Shown: one piece after another, positions 17,750 through 27,902 of the stretch
How positions within the stretch are numbered: the first letter of the stretch is position 1
Layout: each line of letters starts with the position of its first letter
Assembly (NCBI RefSeq): GCF_003071365.1
Contig: NZ_CP028960.1
Coordinates: 558,001-622,000 of the forward strand
Origin: Methyloceanibacter sp. wino2
GTDB taxonomy: Bacteria; Pseudomonadota; Alphaproteobacteria; Rhizobiales; Methyloligellaceae
Reading direction: 5' to 3'
DNA: 64,000 bases
Program-made: the position numbers and the translations under genes
The notes under the pieces: generated by a model
The model's database searches: none
Seen by the model: only the letters and a program-made list of their open reading frames with translations
Told to the model about the DNA's origin: nothing

Positions 17750-18535
17750 CTAGAACTTGCGATAGAGGCCAACCGCGAGATAACCGCTCGGGTCGCTTAG
17801 GAGATAGTCGCCCGTAAAACCGCCCGACACGGTGGCCTCGAAAGCCTCGAACTTGCCGCGAACGAAAGCGCCACCGCGCCCCGCGTCGTATTCCTGATTG
17901 CCGAGCACACCGCCCTCGAGTCCGACCGCGAAGATCGGTCCCATGCGGCAGCCGATACGAGTGAGCTGCCAGTACTCCTGGAAGGCCGTGCCATAGGCGC
18001 CGTCCGCGGAGAGGAACCAGCGATCGGAGATGTCCGTCCAGGTCTCGAGCGTGAGCCTGAGACCGAGTTCCGTTCCTTGGACCGAGTTGTTCGGATCGAA
18101 CGGGGTGATGGATTGGTCGACGGCTTCGATGCCCGCGTAGGTACGCACGATTGTGCGGCCGCGATGGAACTCATACCCGGCCTGCACGGAGAGAAACGCG
18201 ACCTCACCGTCAAACGTGGTCCGGCGATAGGCGGCACCGTCGAACAGCGCACCGTCATAATCGTAGGGGCCCCAGGCCCCGACGGCCCGAAGCCGCCAGC
18301 CCGGCGCGTCAAACCCCTCGCCAAAGGCATAGCCGCCGCCAGCATAGATGCTCGTGTAGTTGTTGGCGGTCTCGACGCCGCCGAAGACTTCGCGCCGCGG
18401 CGCTGCCTCATCGGCCTTGGCGACACCGGCTGAGAACACGGCACCTGCGGCGACAGCGAGCAGGACACACGACCCGATGGCCAGGGCGCGGCGGGTAGCC
18501 TCACCCGCCGCGTCGCCTAGCCGGTCCGCCGTCAC
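17750..18535 (-). CDS. Cellulose biosynthesis protein BcsS family
   Basis: 261 residues from a GTG start. A signal peptide (about 16-42) is followed by a beta-rich domain with alternating aromatic and glycine residues (GGYAFGEGFDAPGWRLRAVG, AGYEFHRGRTIVRTYAGIEA, GLRLTLETWTDISDRWFLS) and a terminal LYRKF, which fits an outer-membrane or periplasmic barrel. This matches the BcsS family found with bacterial cellulose genes in Hyphomicrobiales. No bcsA, bcsB or bcsC is in the window, so the copy is an orphan and its role in cellulose is uncertain. Confidence 0.8.
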   Translation of the reverse strand: MTADRLGDAAGEATRRALAIGSCVLLAVAAGAVFSAGVAKADEAAPRREVFGGVETANNYTSIYAGGGYAFGEGFDAPGWRLRAVGAWGPYDYDGALFDGAAYRRTTFDGEVAFLSVQAGYEFHRGRTIVRTYAGIEAVDQSITPFDPNNSVQGTELGLRLTLETWTDISDRWFLSADGAYGTAFQEYWQLTRIGCRMGPIFAVGLEGGVLGNQEYDAGRGGAFVRGKFEAFEATVSGGFTGDYLLSDPSGYLAVGLYRKF

Positions 18536-18708
18536 GCGCCTACTCCACCTGTGGTTGTTGGTCAGTCATCGTAGACGGAGCGTTGCAAAAAGCCCGGCAA
18601 CCACGCTGTGCGGAAGCGCCAAGGCCACAACCATGAGTAAGCGAATGCGTGCTTTGTTCCCCACAAGTTGGCAGAAAATGCACCCGGCCGAGGGCCGCGA
18701 CGCGAGCG

Positions 18709-19932
18709 CTAGGGCTTGAAGATCAGGAGCACATAGGTGCCGAACAACACCAGATGCACGAACCCCAGCAGAATGTTGGTGGGCGCGCCCGAAAAGGTGA
18801 TGTGGCAGACGAACAGCGTCACCGAGAGCAGAACGATGTCGACCGAGCTGAGGCCAAGCTTGAGGGGGGTTCCGGTGAACAAACTGATCGCCAGCATGAC
18901 GGGAACGGTCAGTCCGATGGTCGAGAGCGCGCTGCCGAGACTGAGATTGACGGCGCGCTGCAATTGATCGCGCATGGCCGCTTGAAGCGCGGCCGTCCAT
19001 TCGGGCGAAAGGATCAGCATGGCGATCACGACGCCGCCCAAGGCGTTGGGCAAGCCGATCTGGGCGATACCGTGGTCGAGAAGCGCCGCCAGCGGCTTCG
19101 ACAGGAGAACGACCGGCAGCAGCGTCGCGAGCAGCAGCACCGCGTGGACAGGACCGGAATAGATCGGGCCGTGATGGCCGGAGTCACCCATGTCCGTGTC
19201 TGAGCCGCTCGGCGTGACGGCAGGGGTTTGCCCTACCCCCTTGCCCGCGGTGAGCTTCGGCTGCACGAAGAATTTCCGATGCCGCGTCGTTTGGATTCTG
19301 AGAAACGCCGCGTAGAGGAGCGCCGTCATCGCGCCGATGACGATCGCCTGCTGCCATTGCAGTGTCGGCCCCGATGTCGATTCCGTGAAGGTCGGGATCA
19401 CCAGCGCCAGAAAGGCGAGCGGCGTGATGACCGCGAGATAAGCCAGCGCCCCTTGCAGATTGTATTGCTGCTGCACGTAGCGCAGACCGCCGACCGCGAG
19501 CACCGTCCCGACCATGCCGTTGAGGACGATCATGAGAATGGCGAACATGGTTTCGCGGGGCAGCGTGGGGTTGGGCGTCTTGCCCAGCATGACGGTCGCG
19601 AGAATTGCGACTTCGATACTGATGACCGAGAGGGTCAGAATCAGCGTGCCGTAAGGCTCGCCCAAAAGTTCGGCCAGGGCGTCCGCATGGCGCACGACGC
19701 CGAACGCGCACCAAATCATGACCCCGAACAGCCAGACGAACATCAGGCCAAGCCACGGCAGACTGTCCAGGTAGCCGAGCCACCCCTTACCGACGGTGAA
19801 GAACAGCGCAGTGGTCACGATGCCCGCAATGAGACCGGACTCGGCGCGCAGGATGCTGAGGAGAGTCTGGGGTGCGCCCGCCCCGCCTGAAGCACCCCCC
19901 TCGTGATCCGCCGGCTGCTTGGATTCGGCCAT
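18709..19932 (-). CDS. Calcium/proton (sodium/proton) antiporter ChaA
   Basis: 407 residues with about 11 transmembrane helices in two homologous halves. The first half carries GTLILTLSVISIEVAILATVM and the second GGVVIAMLILSPEWTAALQAA; these are the acidic alpha-repeat helices (with the essential Glu) of the CaCA/ChaA family. Between them lies a His/Asp-containing hydrophilic loop (about 225-255). It exports Ca2+ or Na+ in exchange for protons at the inner membrane. It stands next to a DoxX gene with a 33-bp gap and may share its transcript. Confidence 0.9.
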   Translation of the reverse strand: MAESKQPADHEGGASGGAGAPQTLLSILRAESGLIAGIVTTALFFTVGKGWLGYLDSLPWLGLMFVWLFGVMIWCAFGVVRHADALAELLGEPYGTLILTLSVISIEVAILATVMLGKTPNPTLPRETMFAILMIVLNGMVGTVLAVGGLRYVQQQYNLQGALAYLAVITPLAFLALVIPTFTESTSGPTLQWQQAIVIGAMTALLYAAFLRIQTTRHRKFFVQPKLTAGKGVGQTPAVTPSGSDTDMGDSGHHGPIYSGPVHAVLLLATLLPVVLLSKPLAALLDHGIAQIGLPNALGGVVIAMLILSPEWTAALQAAMRDQLQRAVNLSLGSALSTIGLTVPVMLAISLFTGTPLKLGLSSVDIVLLSVTLFVCHITFSGAPTNILLGFVHLVLFGTYVLLIFKP

Positions 19933-19965
19933 CGTTCCTCTAATCCGTGTTCCTCAAACGCGGCG

Positions 19966-20490
19966 CTAGAAGCCGGTCAACATCCCCTGCAAAGTCCCGT
20001 CCGGACCAAAGCCGATTATCATCGGGGTGCGACCGCCTGCAAGAACGAGATAGGCCGTGGCCCCCGCCAAGGCATAATTTTTCAGCCCCGCCGTGAAATG
20101 ACCCATCACGCCCGCCGCGGTCAGCGCGTGGAGCGCCTGTAGCGCCGGCCGCGTGCCGTCACCGGTCAGCGCAGGCTCGATCTCTTTCTCGTAGCTTTCG
20201 AGTTGGGCTCTCTTGGCGAAGTGGATCATCGCGCCGCCGAACAGGAAGACCGTCAGCACCAATGCCCCCAACCTGGGGAAGACGCCGAAAACGATCGACA
20301 AGCCGCCGAGCCCCATCATGGCGATGCCCGCATAGGCAAAGAACGTCGGATTGCGTTTGAAGACGAGCCCCGTTTCGGCCGTCGTGAACTTGCGTGCGGC
20401 CCTGTCCTTGACCGAGCCCCAGGCTCCCATCAGGAACAAGCCCCCGACGGCAAGACGGAGGATCAGGGCTCCGGCATCCTCCAGGCTCAC
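19966..20490 (-). CDS. DoxX family membrane protein
   Basis: 174 residues with about four transmembrane helices, GTG start. The opening ILRLAVGGLFLMGAWGSVKD, the second helix YAGIAMMGLGGLSIVFGVFP and the third GALVLTVFLFGGAMIHFAKR follow the DoxX/DoxD-like pattern, including the PRLGAL turn. Function in bacteria is not settled; some members associate with superoxide or thiosulfate metabolism. Confidence 0.8.
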   Translation of the reverse strand: MSLEDAGALILRLAVGGLFLMGAWGSVKDRAARKFTTAETGLVFKRNPTFFAYAGIAMMGLGGLSIVFGVFPRLGALVLTVFLFGGAMIHFAKRAQLESYEKEIEPALTGDGTRPALQALHALTAAGVMGHFTAGLKNYALAGATAYLVLAGGRTPMIIGFGPDGTLQGMLTGF

Positions 20491-20542
20491 CGCAAGTCCT
20501 CCAGGTCAATCGCCGGCGAGTCCCCGTCGCCGCGCGCCGCGG

Positions 20543-21280
20543 TCACAGGACCCAGCCGGGGTCGTGGCCGACAGTATGGAAGGCATTGAGGAGCGCCGTC
20601 CCCCAGCCCTCGCGAAGCTCTTGCAGATACGGGTTGTCTTCTTCGAGCCGGATGGTGAAGGCACGGCTCAGCGTATCGCGCCGGTAGATCATCAAATCGA
20701 TGGGCGGCCCCACCGAGACGTTCGAGCGCATGGTCGAATCGAAGGAGATCAAGGCGCACTTGGCGGCGTCCTTCAACGTCGTCTCCCGCCGCAGAACCCG
20801 GTCGAGGATAGGCTTGCCGTATTTGACCTCACCGATCTGGAAATAGATCGTGTCGCCCATGGCCTCGATGAAGTTGCCCGCGTCATAGATCTGAAACAGC
20901 CGAAGCTTGCCGCCCCGCACCTGCCCGCCGAGTACGAACGAGGCGGAAAAGTCGATGTCGTGCTGCTGCAAATACCCGGAATCGACCTTGTGCACCTCGC
21001 GCAGGGCCCGGCCGATGATCCGCGCGGCGTTGAACATCGAGGTGGCGGCGTAGAGGTCCTTCTCCGGATCGTCGGAATCCAGCCACTCACCGATGAGGCT
21101 GATCACGCCTTGCGTCAGCGACAGATTGCCAGCCGTAAGCAGTGTGAAGAACCGTTCGCCCGGACGTTCGAAGGTGAACATCTTACGGAAGGTCGAAACG
21201 CGATCGATGCCGGCATTGGTGCGGGAATCGGACGCGAGCACCACCCCTTCATCAAGCAGAATACCGACGCAATACGTCAC
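20543..21280 (-). CDS. Anbu proteasome-type protease (ancestral beta subunit)
   Basis: 245 residues. I set the start at GTG 21280 so that the protein begins Met-Thr-Tyr-Cys-Val-Gly: removal of Met exposes Thr2 as the N-terminal nucleophile, as in Anbu and HslV. A GTG three codons upstream would bury that Thr. The proteasome-fold blocks VVLASDSRTNAG (with the Asp/Lys-type catalytic region), FTLLTAGNLSLTQGVISLI and FVLGGQVRGGKLRLFQIYDAGN are present. Anbu forms open helical or ring-like assemblies of unknown substrate. It ends an operon with transglutaminase, alpha-E and ATP-grasp genes, the conserved Anbu neighbourhood. Confidence 0.92.
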   Translation of the reverse strand: MTYCVGILLDEGVVLASDSRTNAGIDRVSTFRKMFTFERPGERFFTLLTAGNLSLTQGVISLIGEWLDSDDPEKDLYAATSMFNAARIIGRALREVHKVDSGYLQQHDIDFSASFVLGGQVRGGKLRLFQIYDAGNFIEAMGDTIYFQIGEVKYGKPILDRVLRRETTLKDAAKCALISFDSTMRSNVSVGPPIDLMIYRRDTLSRAFTIRLEEDNPYLQELREGWGTALLNAFHTVGHDPGWVL

Positions 21281-21300
21281 TGATCCCACCGTCCCCGGCT

Positions 21301-22110
21301 TTATTGCTGGTTTGGAAAACTAACCCGGACACTCATCTCTTCGTCACCGCCGCCTGCCCGAACGCCACGCATGGGACCTGCTTCGGAATAGTCGAGACCG
21401 ATCGCGGTCCGGACGTACGACTCATCTGGGCAAGCGCGATTGGTGGGATCGAACCCTACCCAGCCGAGAGAGTCAACGAATGCCTCAGCCCAGGCATGAC
21501 TGGCCGCATGAGCGTCGTGGCCAATGCCTTGGGTCATGTACCCGCTGACGTAGCGGGCCGGAATGTCAAGCGAGCGGGCGGCCGCGCAGAAGATGTGCGC
21601 AAGGTCCTGACATACGCCGCTGCCCTGCTCCATAGCCTCGGCGCCCGTCGTGTGGACGTGGGTTTCGCCGGGCTTGTAGGCGACGGCCTTGGCGATGGCC
21701 AACATGATGTCGTGCAGGACCTCGATCCGGTCGCGCTCGTCCTTGCCCTGGGCCGCGACCGCAAGCTCGCGAATCGGCTCCGCGGCCACCGTCGCCGGCG
21801 TCTCGCGAAGATACAGCATGACAGGCAGTTCCGGGGACGCCACGCCGACGACGCCGCTGGTGTCGCGCGTCCGCACAAGGCCGCTGACCCGGAGGTCGAG
21901 GCGCTCGACGGGCTTGGTCACCGTAAGCGTATGGCATGCGTTGCCGTATTGGTCCTGCCAGGGCGTCGTGGTGGCGCCCGGACAGATCAGGGCCCAGTTC
22001 TCCACCGCCTGGGTGCGACCGGAAAGCGGTGTCATGCGCAAGTACTGCGTCGTCGCCAGAAGCGGCTCCGTGTACTCGTAGGACGTGGAATGCTCGATGC
22101 GGATAAGCAT
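21301..22110 (-). CDS. Transglutaminase-like cysteine protease
   Basis: 269 residues. The N-terminal bact_transglu_N domain (MLIRIEHSTSYEYTEPLLAT) precedes a transglutaminase core with the catalytic Cys in GSGVCQDLAHIF, His in HAASHAWAEAF and Asp in WVGFDPTN. Such proteins cleave or form amide bonds in the cytoplasm. It lies 3 bp after the alpha-E gene and 20 bp before Anbu, so the four genes form one transcript. In this neighbourhood it has been proposed, with the ATP-grasp and Anbu proteins, to take part in making and processing a peptide tag. Confidence 0.93.
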   Translation of the reverse strand: MLIRIEHSTSYEYTEPLLATTQYLRMTPLSGRTQAVENWALICPGATTTPWQDQYGNACHTLTVTKPVERLDLRVSGLVRTRDTSGVVGVASPELPVMLYLRETPATVAAEPIRELAVAAQGKDERDRIEVLHDIMLAIAKAVAYKPGETHVHTTGAEAMEQGSGVCQDLAHIFCAAARSLDIPARYVSGYMTQGIGHDAHAASHAWAEAFVDSLGWVGFDPTNRACPDESYVRTAIGLDYSEAGPMRGVRAGGGDEEMSVRVSFPNQQ

Positions 22111-22113
22111 GCG

Positions 22114-23073
22114 CTAGACGGCCTCCGCCATCACCATCGGGGTCATCAGGAAGTCCTCTTGGATCTGCGACCCCAAGGCGTGGTTGTCCTCGATGAAGCG
22201 GGTCAGATATTCGTGCAGCCCTTCGCGGAACACCGCCTGGATCTGCCCGTAGCAAAGTTGCGCATGGGTCTGGCCCGCGAGCCGGCGGCACTCCAGCGGC
22301 TTCTCCTTGGACAGCTCGTCCAAGGTCGACAGTACGATGGCGTAGCAGTGATGCAGGGAGCGCGGCATGTCTTCGCGCAAGATCAGGAGTTCGGCCACGC
22401 GCCAGGGATAGATCGTGTCGTGGTAGATGCGCCGATACGCGCGGTAGGCGCCGACCGACCGCAGCAGCGCCGCCCACTGATAGTAGTCCACGTACCCGCC
22501 GACCTGTTCGGTGTCGGGCAGCAGGACGTGGTACTTCACATCGAGGATGCGGGCCGTGTTGTCGGCACGCTCGATGAAGGTGCCGAGGCGCAAGAACCGG
22601 AACCCGTCGTCGTGGAGCATGGTGCCGAAGACCACGCCCCGGAAGAGATGAGACCGTTCCTTGACCCAGTCGAAGAAATCCCGAAAGCCCCAGCGCTCGA
22701 CCTCGTCGTAGTCGAAGCTCTGCATCTGCAGCCAGGTCGCGTTCAGGGTCTCCCACGCCTCGCTCGAGATCGAGGCCCTGCGGGCACGCGCGTTCTCGCG
22801 TGCATTGCGAATGAGCGAGTAGATTGAACCGTTGTTCTCCGGATCCAGCGCGACGTAGCGCACCAGGTTCTCGTGGGTCAGCGCGTCGTAGCGCTCGTGG
22901 AAATTATCGTCGCCCGGCGCGATGGTCAGGATCGGCTCGAACTGCTCTTCGCGGTCGAGCGAGGTCGGCAGGAGGGCCAACCGGAAACTCACCTCGAGCA
23001 TGCGGGCGGTGTTCTCGGCGCGCTCCATGTTGCGCGCCATCCAGTACAGATCCTCGGCGGTCCGGCTCAGCAT
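22114..23073 (-). CDS. Alpha-E domain protein
   Basis: 319 residues, helical. It opens MLSRTAEDLYWMARNMERAE, the diagnostic start of alpha-E (DUF403) proteins, and repeats the pattern in its second half at FIERADNTARILDVKYHVLL. It is a conserved partner of the circularly permuted ATP-grasp protein and has no established catalytic role. ATG 23073 overlaps the end of the ATP-grasp gene by 7 bp, which fits translational coupling. Longer frames upstream are shadows of that gene. Confidence 0.93.
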   Translation of the reverse strand: MLSRTAEDLYWMARNMERAENTARMLEVSFRLALLPTSLDREEQFEPILTIAPGDDNFHERYDALTHENLVRYVALDPENNGSIYSLIRNARENARARRASISSEAWETLNATWLQMQSFDYDEVERWGFRDFFDWVKERSHLFRGVVFGTMLHDDGFRFLRLGTFIERADNTARILDVKYHVLLPDTEQVGGYVDYYQWAALLRSVGAYRAYRRIYHDTIYPWRVAELLILREDMPRSLHHCYAIVLSTLDELSKEKPLECRRLAGQTHAQLCYGQIQAVFREGLHEYLTRFIEDNHALGSQIQEDFLMTPMVMAEAV

Positions 23074-24548
23074 GCTCCACGCTCCAAAACCCAAGTGTCC
23101 TTCGTCCCGCCGCCTTGGCTCGAATTGACGACTAGGGACTTTTCGCGAAGCGCCACGCGGGTCAGCCCGCCCGGGATGACGGATGTCTCGTTGCCCGAGA
23201 GCACGAACGGCCTCAAGTCCACGTGACGCGGCGCAATGTTGCCGTTGCACAAGGTCGGCGAGGTGGACAGCGTGAGCGTGGGCTGAGCGATGAAGTTGGC
23301 CGGGTCCTGCAGCACGCGCGCCTTGTAGGCCTCCTGCTCCGCCTTGGTCGAGGCCGGCCCAATCAGCATGCCGTAGCCGCCGGAGCCCTGGACTTCTTTC
23401 ACAACGAGGTTCTCGATGTTCTGGAGAACGTGCTGGCACTGCTTGGGATCGCGCAGCATGTAGGTCTGGACGTTGTTCAAAATCGCGTGCTCGCCGAGAT
23501 AGAACTCGATCATGCGGGGCACGTAAGTGTACATGGCCTTGTCGTCGGCCACGCCCGTTCCGAGCGCGTTGGCGAGGGCAACATGGCCTGCGCGGATCAC
23601 CGACAGAAGGCCCGGAACCGCGAGCAACGATCCGGGATAGAACGCGAGCGGGTCCATGAAGTCGTCGTCGAGACGGCGATAGATAACATCGACGCGGACC
23701 GGACCCTCAGTCGTCCGCATCCAGACATAGCCATCGCGCACGAACAGATCGACGCCTTCGACGAGATCGATGCCCATCTGCTCGGCCAGAAATACATGTT
23801 CGAAATAGGCGCTGTTGTAGCGGCCGGGCGTCAGCAGCACGACGACCGGGTCCTCCGCCCCGCCCGGCGCAACCGCGCGCAAATTCTCCAACAAGCGCTC
23901 GGGATAGTTGCCGACCGGCGACACGGCTTGGCCGTTAAAGGCATCCGGGAACAGCCGCATCATGATTTCCCGGTTCTCGAGAAGATAGGATACGCCCGAC
24001 GGGGTGCGGACGTTGTCCTCGAGCACGAAGAAGTCGCGCTCGCCGGTGCGGACAAGATCGACGCCGGCGACGTGCGCGTAGACATCCTTCGGAAGATCGA
24101 CACCGATCATCTCGGGCCGGTAGGCGGGGTTCTTGAACACCAACTCCGCCGGGATGAGTTCGGCCTTCAGAATCTCCTGGTTGTGATAGATGTCGTACAG
24201 GAACATGTTGATTGCCTTCACCCGCTGAAGGCAACCGCGCTCGACCAGCTCCCATTCGGAGTGGTGCAGGATTCGCGGGATCAAATCGAAGGGAATCAGG
24301 CGCTCGGTCGAACCGCCTTCCGTATAGACGGCGAAGGTGATGCCAAGCCTGCGGAAGAGCGCATCGGCGGCTTCTTGCTTGGTCGCAAGGGATTCGAGCG
24401 AAAGGCCGTCGAGGAACTTGGCGAGCTGCTTATAGGCAGGCCGCACATTGCCCTCGGAATCCTTCATCTCATTGAAAAATTTGGCGTAATACTCGGCAGA
24501 GTCCGTCGGAACTTCCCCTGCCATCAGCGTCTCTGTGTCTTGCGGCAA
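23067..24548 (-). CDS. Circularly permuted type 2 ATP-grasp protein
   Basis: 493 residues (DUF404/DUF407 type). Conserved blocks include GITFAVYTEGGSTERLIPFD, FKNPAYRPEMIGVDLPKD, FFVLEDNVRTPSGVSYLLEN with its metal-binding acidic residues, ENLVVKEVQGSGGYGMLIGP (ATP-grasp lysine and glycine loop), and a late RPFVLSG segment. Such enzymes are predicted to form carboxylate-amine bonds using ATP. First gene of the Anbu operon. The start at 24548 is in front of a plausible chain; an ATG eight codons later is possible. Confidence 0.93.
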   Translation of the reverse strand: MPQDTETLMAGEVPTDSAEYYAKFFNEMKDSEGNVRPAYKQLAKFLDGLSLESLATKQEAADALFRRLGITFAVYTEGGSTERLIPFDLIPRILHHSEWELVERGCLQRVKAINMFLYDIYHNQEILKAELIPAELVFKNPAYRPEMIGVDLPKDVYAHVAGVDLVRTGERDFFVLEDNVRTPSGVSYLLENREIMMRLFPDAFNGQAVSPVGNYPERLLENLRAVAPGGAEDPVVVLLTPGRYNSAYFEHVFLAEQMGIDLVEGVDLFVRDGYVWMRTTEGPVRVDVIYRRLDDDFMDPLAFYPGSLLAVPGLLSVIRAGHVALANALGTGVADDKAMYTYVPRMIEFYLGEHAILNNVQTYMLRDPKQCQHVLQNIENLVVKEVQGSGGYGMLIGPASTKAEQEAYKARVLQDPANFIAQPTLTLSTSPTLCNGNIAPRHVDLRPFVLSGNETSVIPGGLTRVALREKSLVVNSSQGGGTKDTWVLERGAC

Positions 24549-24741
24549 ACTCAGCCGTCTCCATTAAGCGCCTTGGATCGCCCGTTCCTCACGTCCGTTT
24601 CCGTCCCGTAGTCGTATTTTTTAGGCATCATAGTCGGATGCTACTGGATTGGGCAACACCGGCCTGAGCTTGCCCACCGCAACGAGGTCCTAAGGCCCTG
24701 ACACGAGCGTCCGGTCCCGCAGCCTTCGGACGCAAAACGCC

Positions 24742-27700
24742 CTACTCCGCAGGCTTGGCGCTCTCTTCCTCCGGCAACTTCCGGTCCGGCATGAACTTCC
24801 GCACCACGACATAGAAGATCGGCGTGAAGATCAGGCCGAACGCCGTAACGCCCAGCATGCCAGAGAACACGGCCGTGCCCAGGGACTGGCGCATCTCGGA
24901 GCCGGCCCCGGTCGCGATGACGAGCGGCACGACACCGAGAATAAAGGCCAATGCCGTCATCAGAATAGGCCGCAAGCGCACGCGCGCCGCCTCGACCACG
25001 GCCTGGAACCGGTCCTGGCCTTGCTCCTCGTTCTGCCGCGCGAATTCGACAATCAGAATGGCGTTCTTCGCGGCCAAGGCAATCAAGACGACAAAGCCGA
25101 CCTGGCCCAGAATGTTGATGTCCATCCCGCGCAGCATCAATCCGCTGACCGCAGCCAGCAGACACATGGGCACGATCAAGATGACCGCGAGCGGCAAGCC
25201 CCAGCTCTCATATTGAGCGGCGAGCAGCAGGAACACGAACACAACCGCCGCGGCGAACACAAAGATGGCGGTGTCGCCGGCTTGTTTCTCTTGATAGGCG
25301 AGCTCGGTCCATTGGTAGGAATAGCCTTCAGGGAGCACTTCGGCCGCGAGCTTCTCCATGGCCTCCAATCCGTAGCCACTCGAAAAGCCCGGTTTCGTTC
25401 CGCCTTGCACGGCCGCCGCGGGAAACAGGTTGAAGTGCTCAACCCGGTAGGGCCCTGTGATATCGCGGAACGCGGCCACCGAACCCAGCGGCACCATTTC
25501 GCCTGCCGCATTGCGCGCCTGGAGTTGCGAGATCGCGTGCAGATCCTGGCGGAACTTGCCGTCCGCCTGCGCCGTCACGCGGTACACGCGGCCGAGGAAG
25601 TTGAAGTCGTTCACGTATTGTGAGCCGAGATAGACCTCGAGCGTCTGGAAGATATCGTCGGCGTTCACACCGAGCATTTCGGCGCGCACCCGGTCGATAT
25701 CCGCGTAGACACTGGGCGTGCCCGTGTTGAAGGTCGTGAACACGCGCGAAAGACCGGGGTCCTGGTTCGCCGCGCCCATCAGCGTCTGCGCGACCTCCGC
25801 AAGCTGCGACAACGGCGCGCCCTTGGTGTCCTGCACCTCCATCTTGAAGCCGCCCGTGGTGCCGATACCGCGCACCGGCGGCGGCGAGATGCTCAAGATG
25901 AACGCATCCTCGATGGACGCGAAGCCCTGGTTGAGCGCACCGGAGATGGCGGCCGCGCTCAGGCCCTTTTTCGCCCGCTCCTGGAACGGCTCGAGCGGCG
26001 TGAACACCACGGCCGAGTTCGAGTTCGTGGTGAAGGTGGCGCCGTCCAGGCCAACGATCGGAACCGCATGAGCGACGCCCGGCGTCTCGAGGGCGATCTT
26101 GGTCACCTTCAGAGCCACCTCGTCGGTACGCGACAGGGCGGCGCCCGGCGGCAACTGAATGATGTTGATGAGATAGCCGAGGTCTTGGTTCGGAATGAAG
26201 CCCGTTGGAGCCGCGCGGAACTGAAAGACGGTCAACCCGATCAGTCCGGCATAGATCGCCAGCATGATGCCGGACATGCGCAAGAGCCGGCCCGTGAGCG
26301 CGCCATATTTGTTCGCCACCCAATCGAAGCCACGATTGAAGACACCGAAGGCCCGGTCGAGCACCCGCCCGATCAGCCCCTTCTTCTCGCCGGCCTCATG
26401 CGGCTTGAACAGCAACGCGCACAGTGCCGGACTCAAGGTCAGCGACACGACGAGTGAGATCAGCGTGGCTGTCGCGATGGTCACCGCAAACTGGCGGAAG
26501 AACTGGCCGAGAATGCCGCTCAGGAACAGTGTCGGGATGAACACCGCGCAAACGACGAGGGTCATTGCGATCAGCGCAGTGCCGACCTCGTCCATCGTGC
26601 GGTAGGCCGCTTCACGCGGTTTGAGGCCCTCACGAATGTTACGTTCGACATTCTCCACCACCACGATCGCATCGTCGACCACGATGCCGATCGCGAGCAC
26701 CAAGCCGAAGAGCGACAGGTTGTTCAGCGAATACCCGATCGCCGAAAGCACAGTGAACGTGCCCACGAGCGAGATCGGAATTGCGACGATGGGGATCAGC
26801 GACGCGCGCCATGTCTGGAGGAAGATGACGATGACGAGCACCACCAGGATGACGGCCTCGAACATCGTATGCAGCACCGCCTCGATCGATTCGGAGATAA
26901 AGACCGTCGGGTTGTAGACGATGTCGTAACGCAGACCGGCCGGGAAGGACTTCGAAAGCTCCTCCATGGCGGCCTCGACCTCGGCGGCCGTATCGAGCGC
27001 ATTGGAGCCCGGACGCTGGAAGATGCCCATCGGGATCGCGATGCGGCCATCGAGATAGCCATTCAGGTTGTAGTCCGCGGCCCCAAGTTCCACCCGGGCC
27101 ACGTCGCGCACCCGCACGACACGCCCCTCCCCTCGACCTTCACGATGATATTGCCGAAGTCCTCGGGCGTCGTCAGACGCCCTTGCGTCTCGACATTGAG
27201 CTGAAAGGCTCCAGGCTGGGGTACCGGCGGCTGGTTGATCACGCCGGCCGCGACCTGCACGTTCTGTCCGCGCAAAGCGCTGATGACGTCGCCTGCGGTA
27301 AGATTGCGGAGGGCCAGCTTGTCGGGGTCGAGCCAGACGCGCATCGCGTAGTCTCGCGCGCCGAAGATCCTGACATTTCCGACGCCGTCGATACGCGACA
27401 GCACATCCCTCACATGCAGCGTCGCATGGTTCGAGACGTACAGCATGTCGCGGCTATCGTCGGGCGAGCTCAGATGGATCACCATCATGAGGTCCGGCGA
27501 CTGCTTCACGACCTGGACGCCGAGCGAGCGCACTTCCTCGGGCAGACGCGGGGTCGCGATCGCGACGCGGTTCTGCACCAGCACCTGGGCCGTATCGAGG
27601 TCCGTGCCCAGCTTGAACGTCACGGTCAGCGACATCGAGCCGTCGCCGGTCGATTGAGACGTCATGTAGATCATGTCGTCTACGCCGTTCACTTCCTGCT

Positions 27701-27902
27701 CGATGGGCGTGGCGACGGTATTGGCGACGATCTCGGCGGACGCGCCGGGGTATTGCGCCGTCACCTGAATCGATGGCGGCGCGATCTCGGGATACTGTGA
27801 AACCGGCAAGCTGAAATAGGCGACGCCGCCGATCAGCGTAATGAGGATCGAGATAACGGCGGCGAAGATCGGCCGGTCGATGAAGAAGTGCGAGAGCTTC
27901 AT
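24742..27902 (-). pseudogene. RND efflux pump permease (AcrB/MexF, HAE1 family), interrupted by a one-base deletion
   Basis: Two adjacent frames together give a complete inner-membrane RND pump. The first (27902 to about 27130) starts MKLSHFFIDRPIFAAVISIL and runs through the porter domain to GNIIVKVEG. The second picks up at VRVRDVARVELGAADYNLNG and continues to the end, including the TM4 region VVDDAIVVVENVERNI with its proton-relay Asp pair. Restoring one G on the coding strand in the GGGG-A-GGGG stretch (27124-27132 on the plus strand) joins them as VEGEGRVVRVRDV. The rest is intact and conserved, so a very recent mutation or a sequencing error is likelier than an old pseudogene. It overlaps the adaptor gene by 4 bp, in the usual adaptor-pump order. 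Confidence 0.88.
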
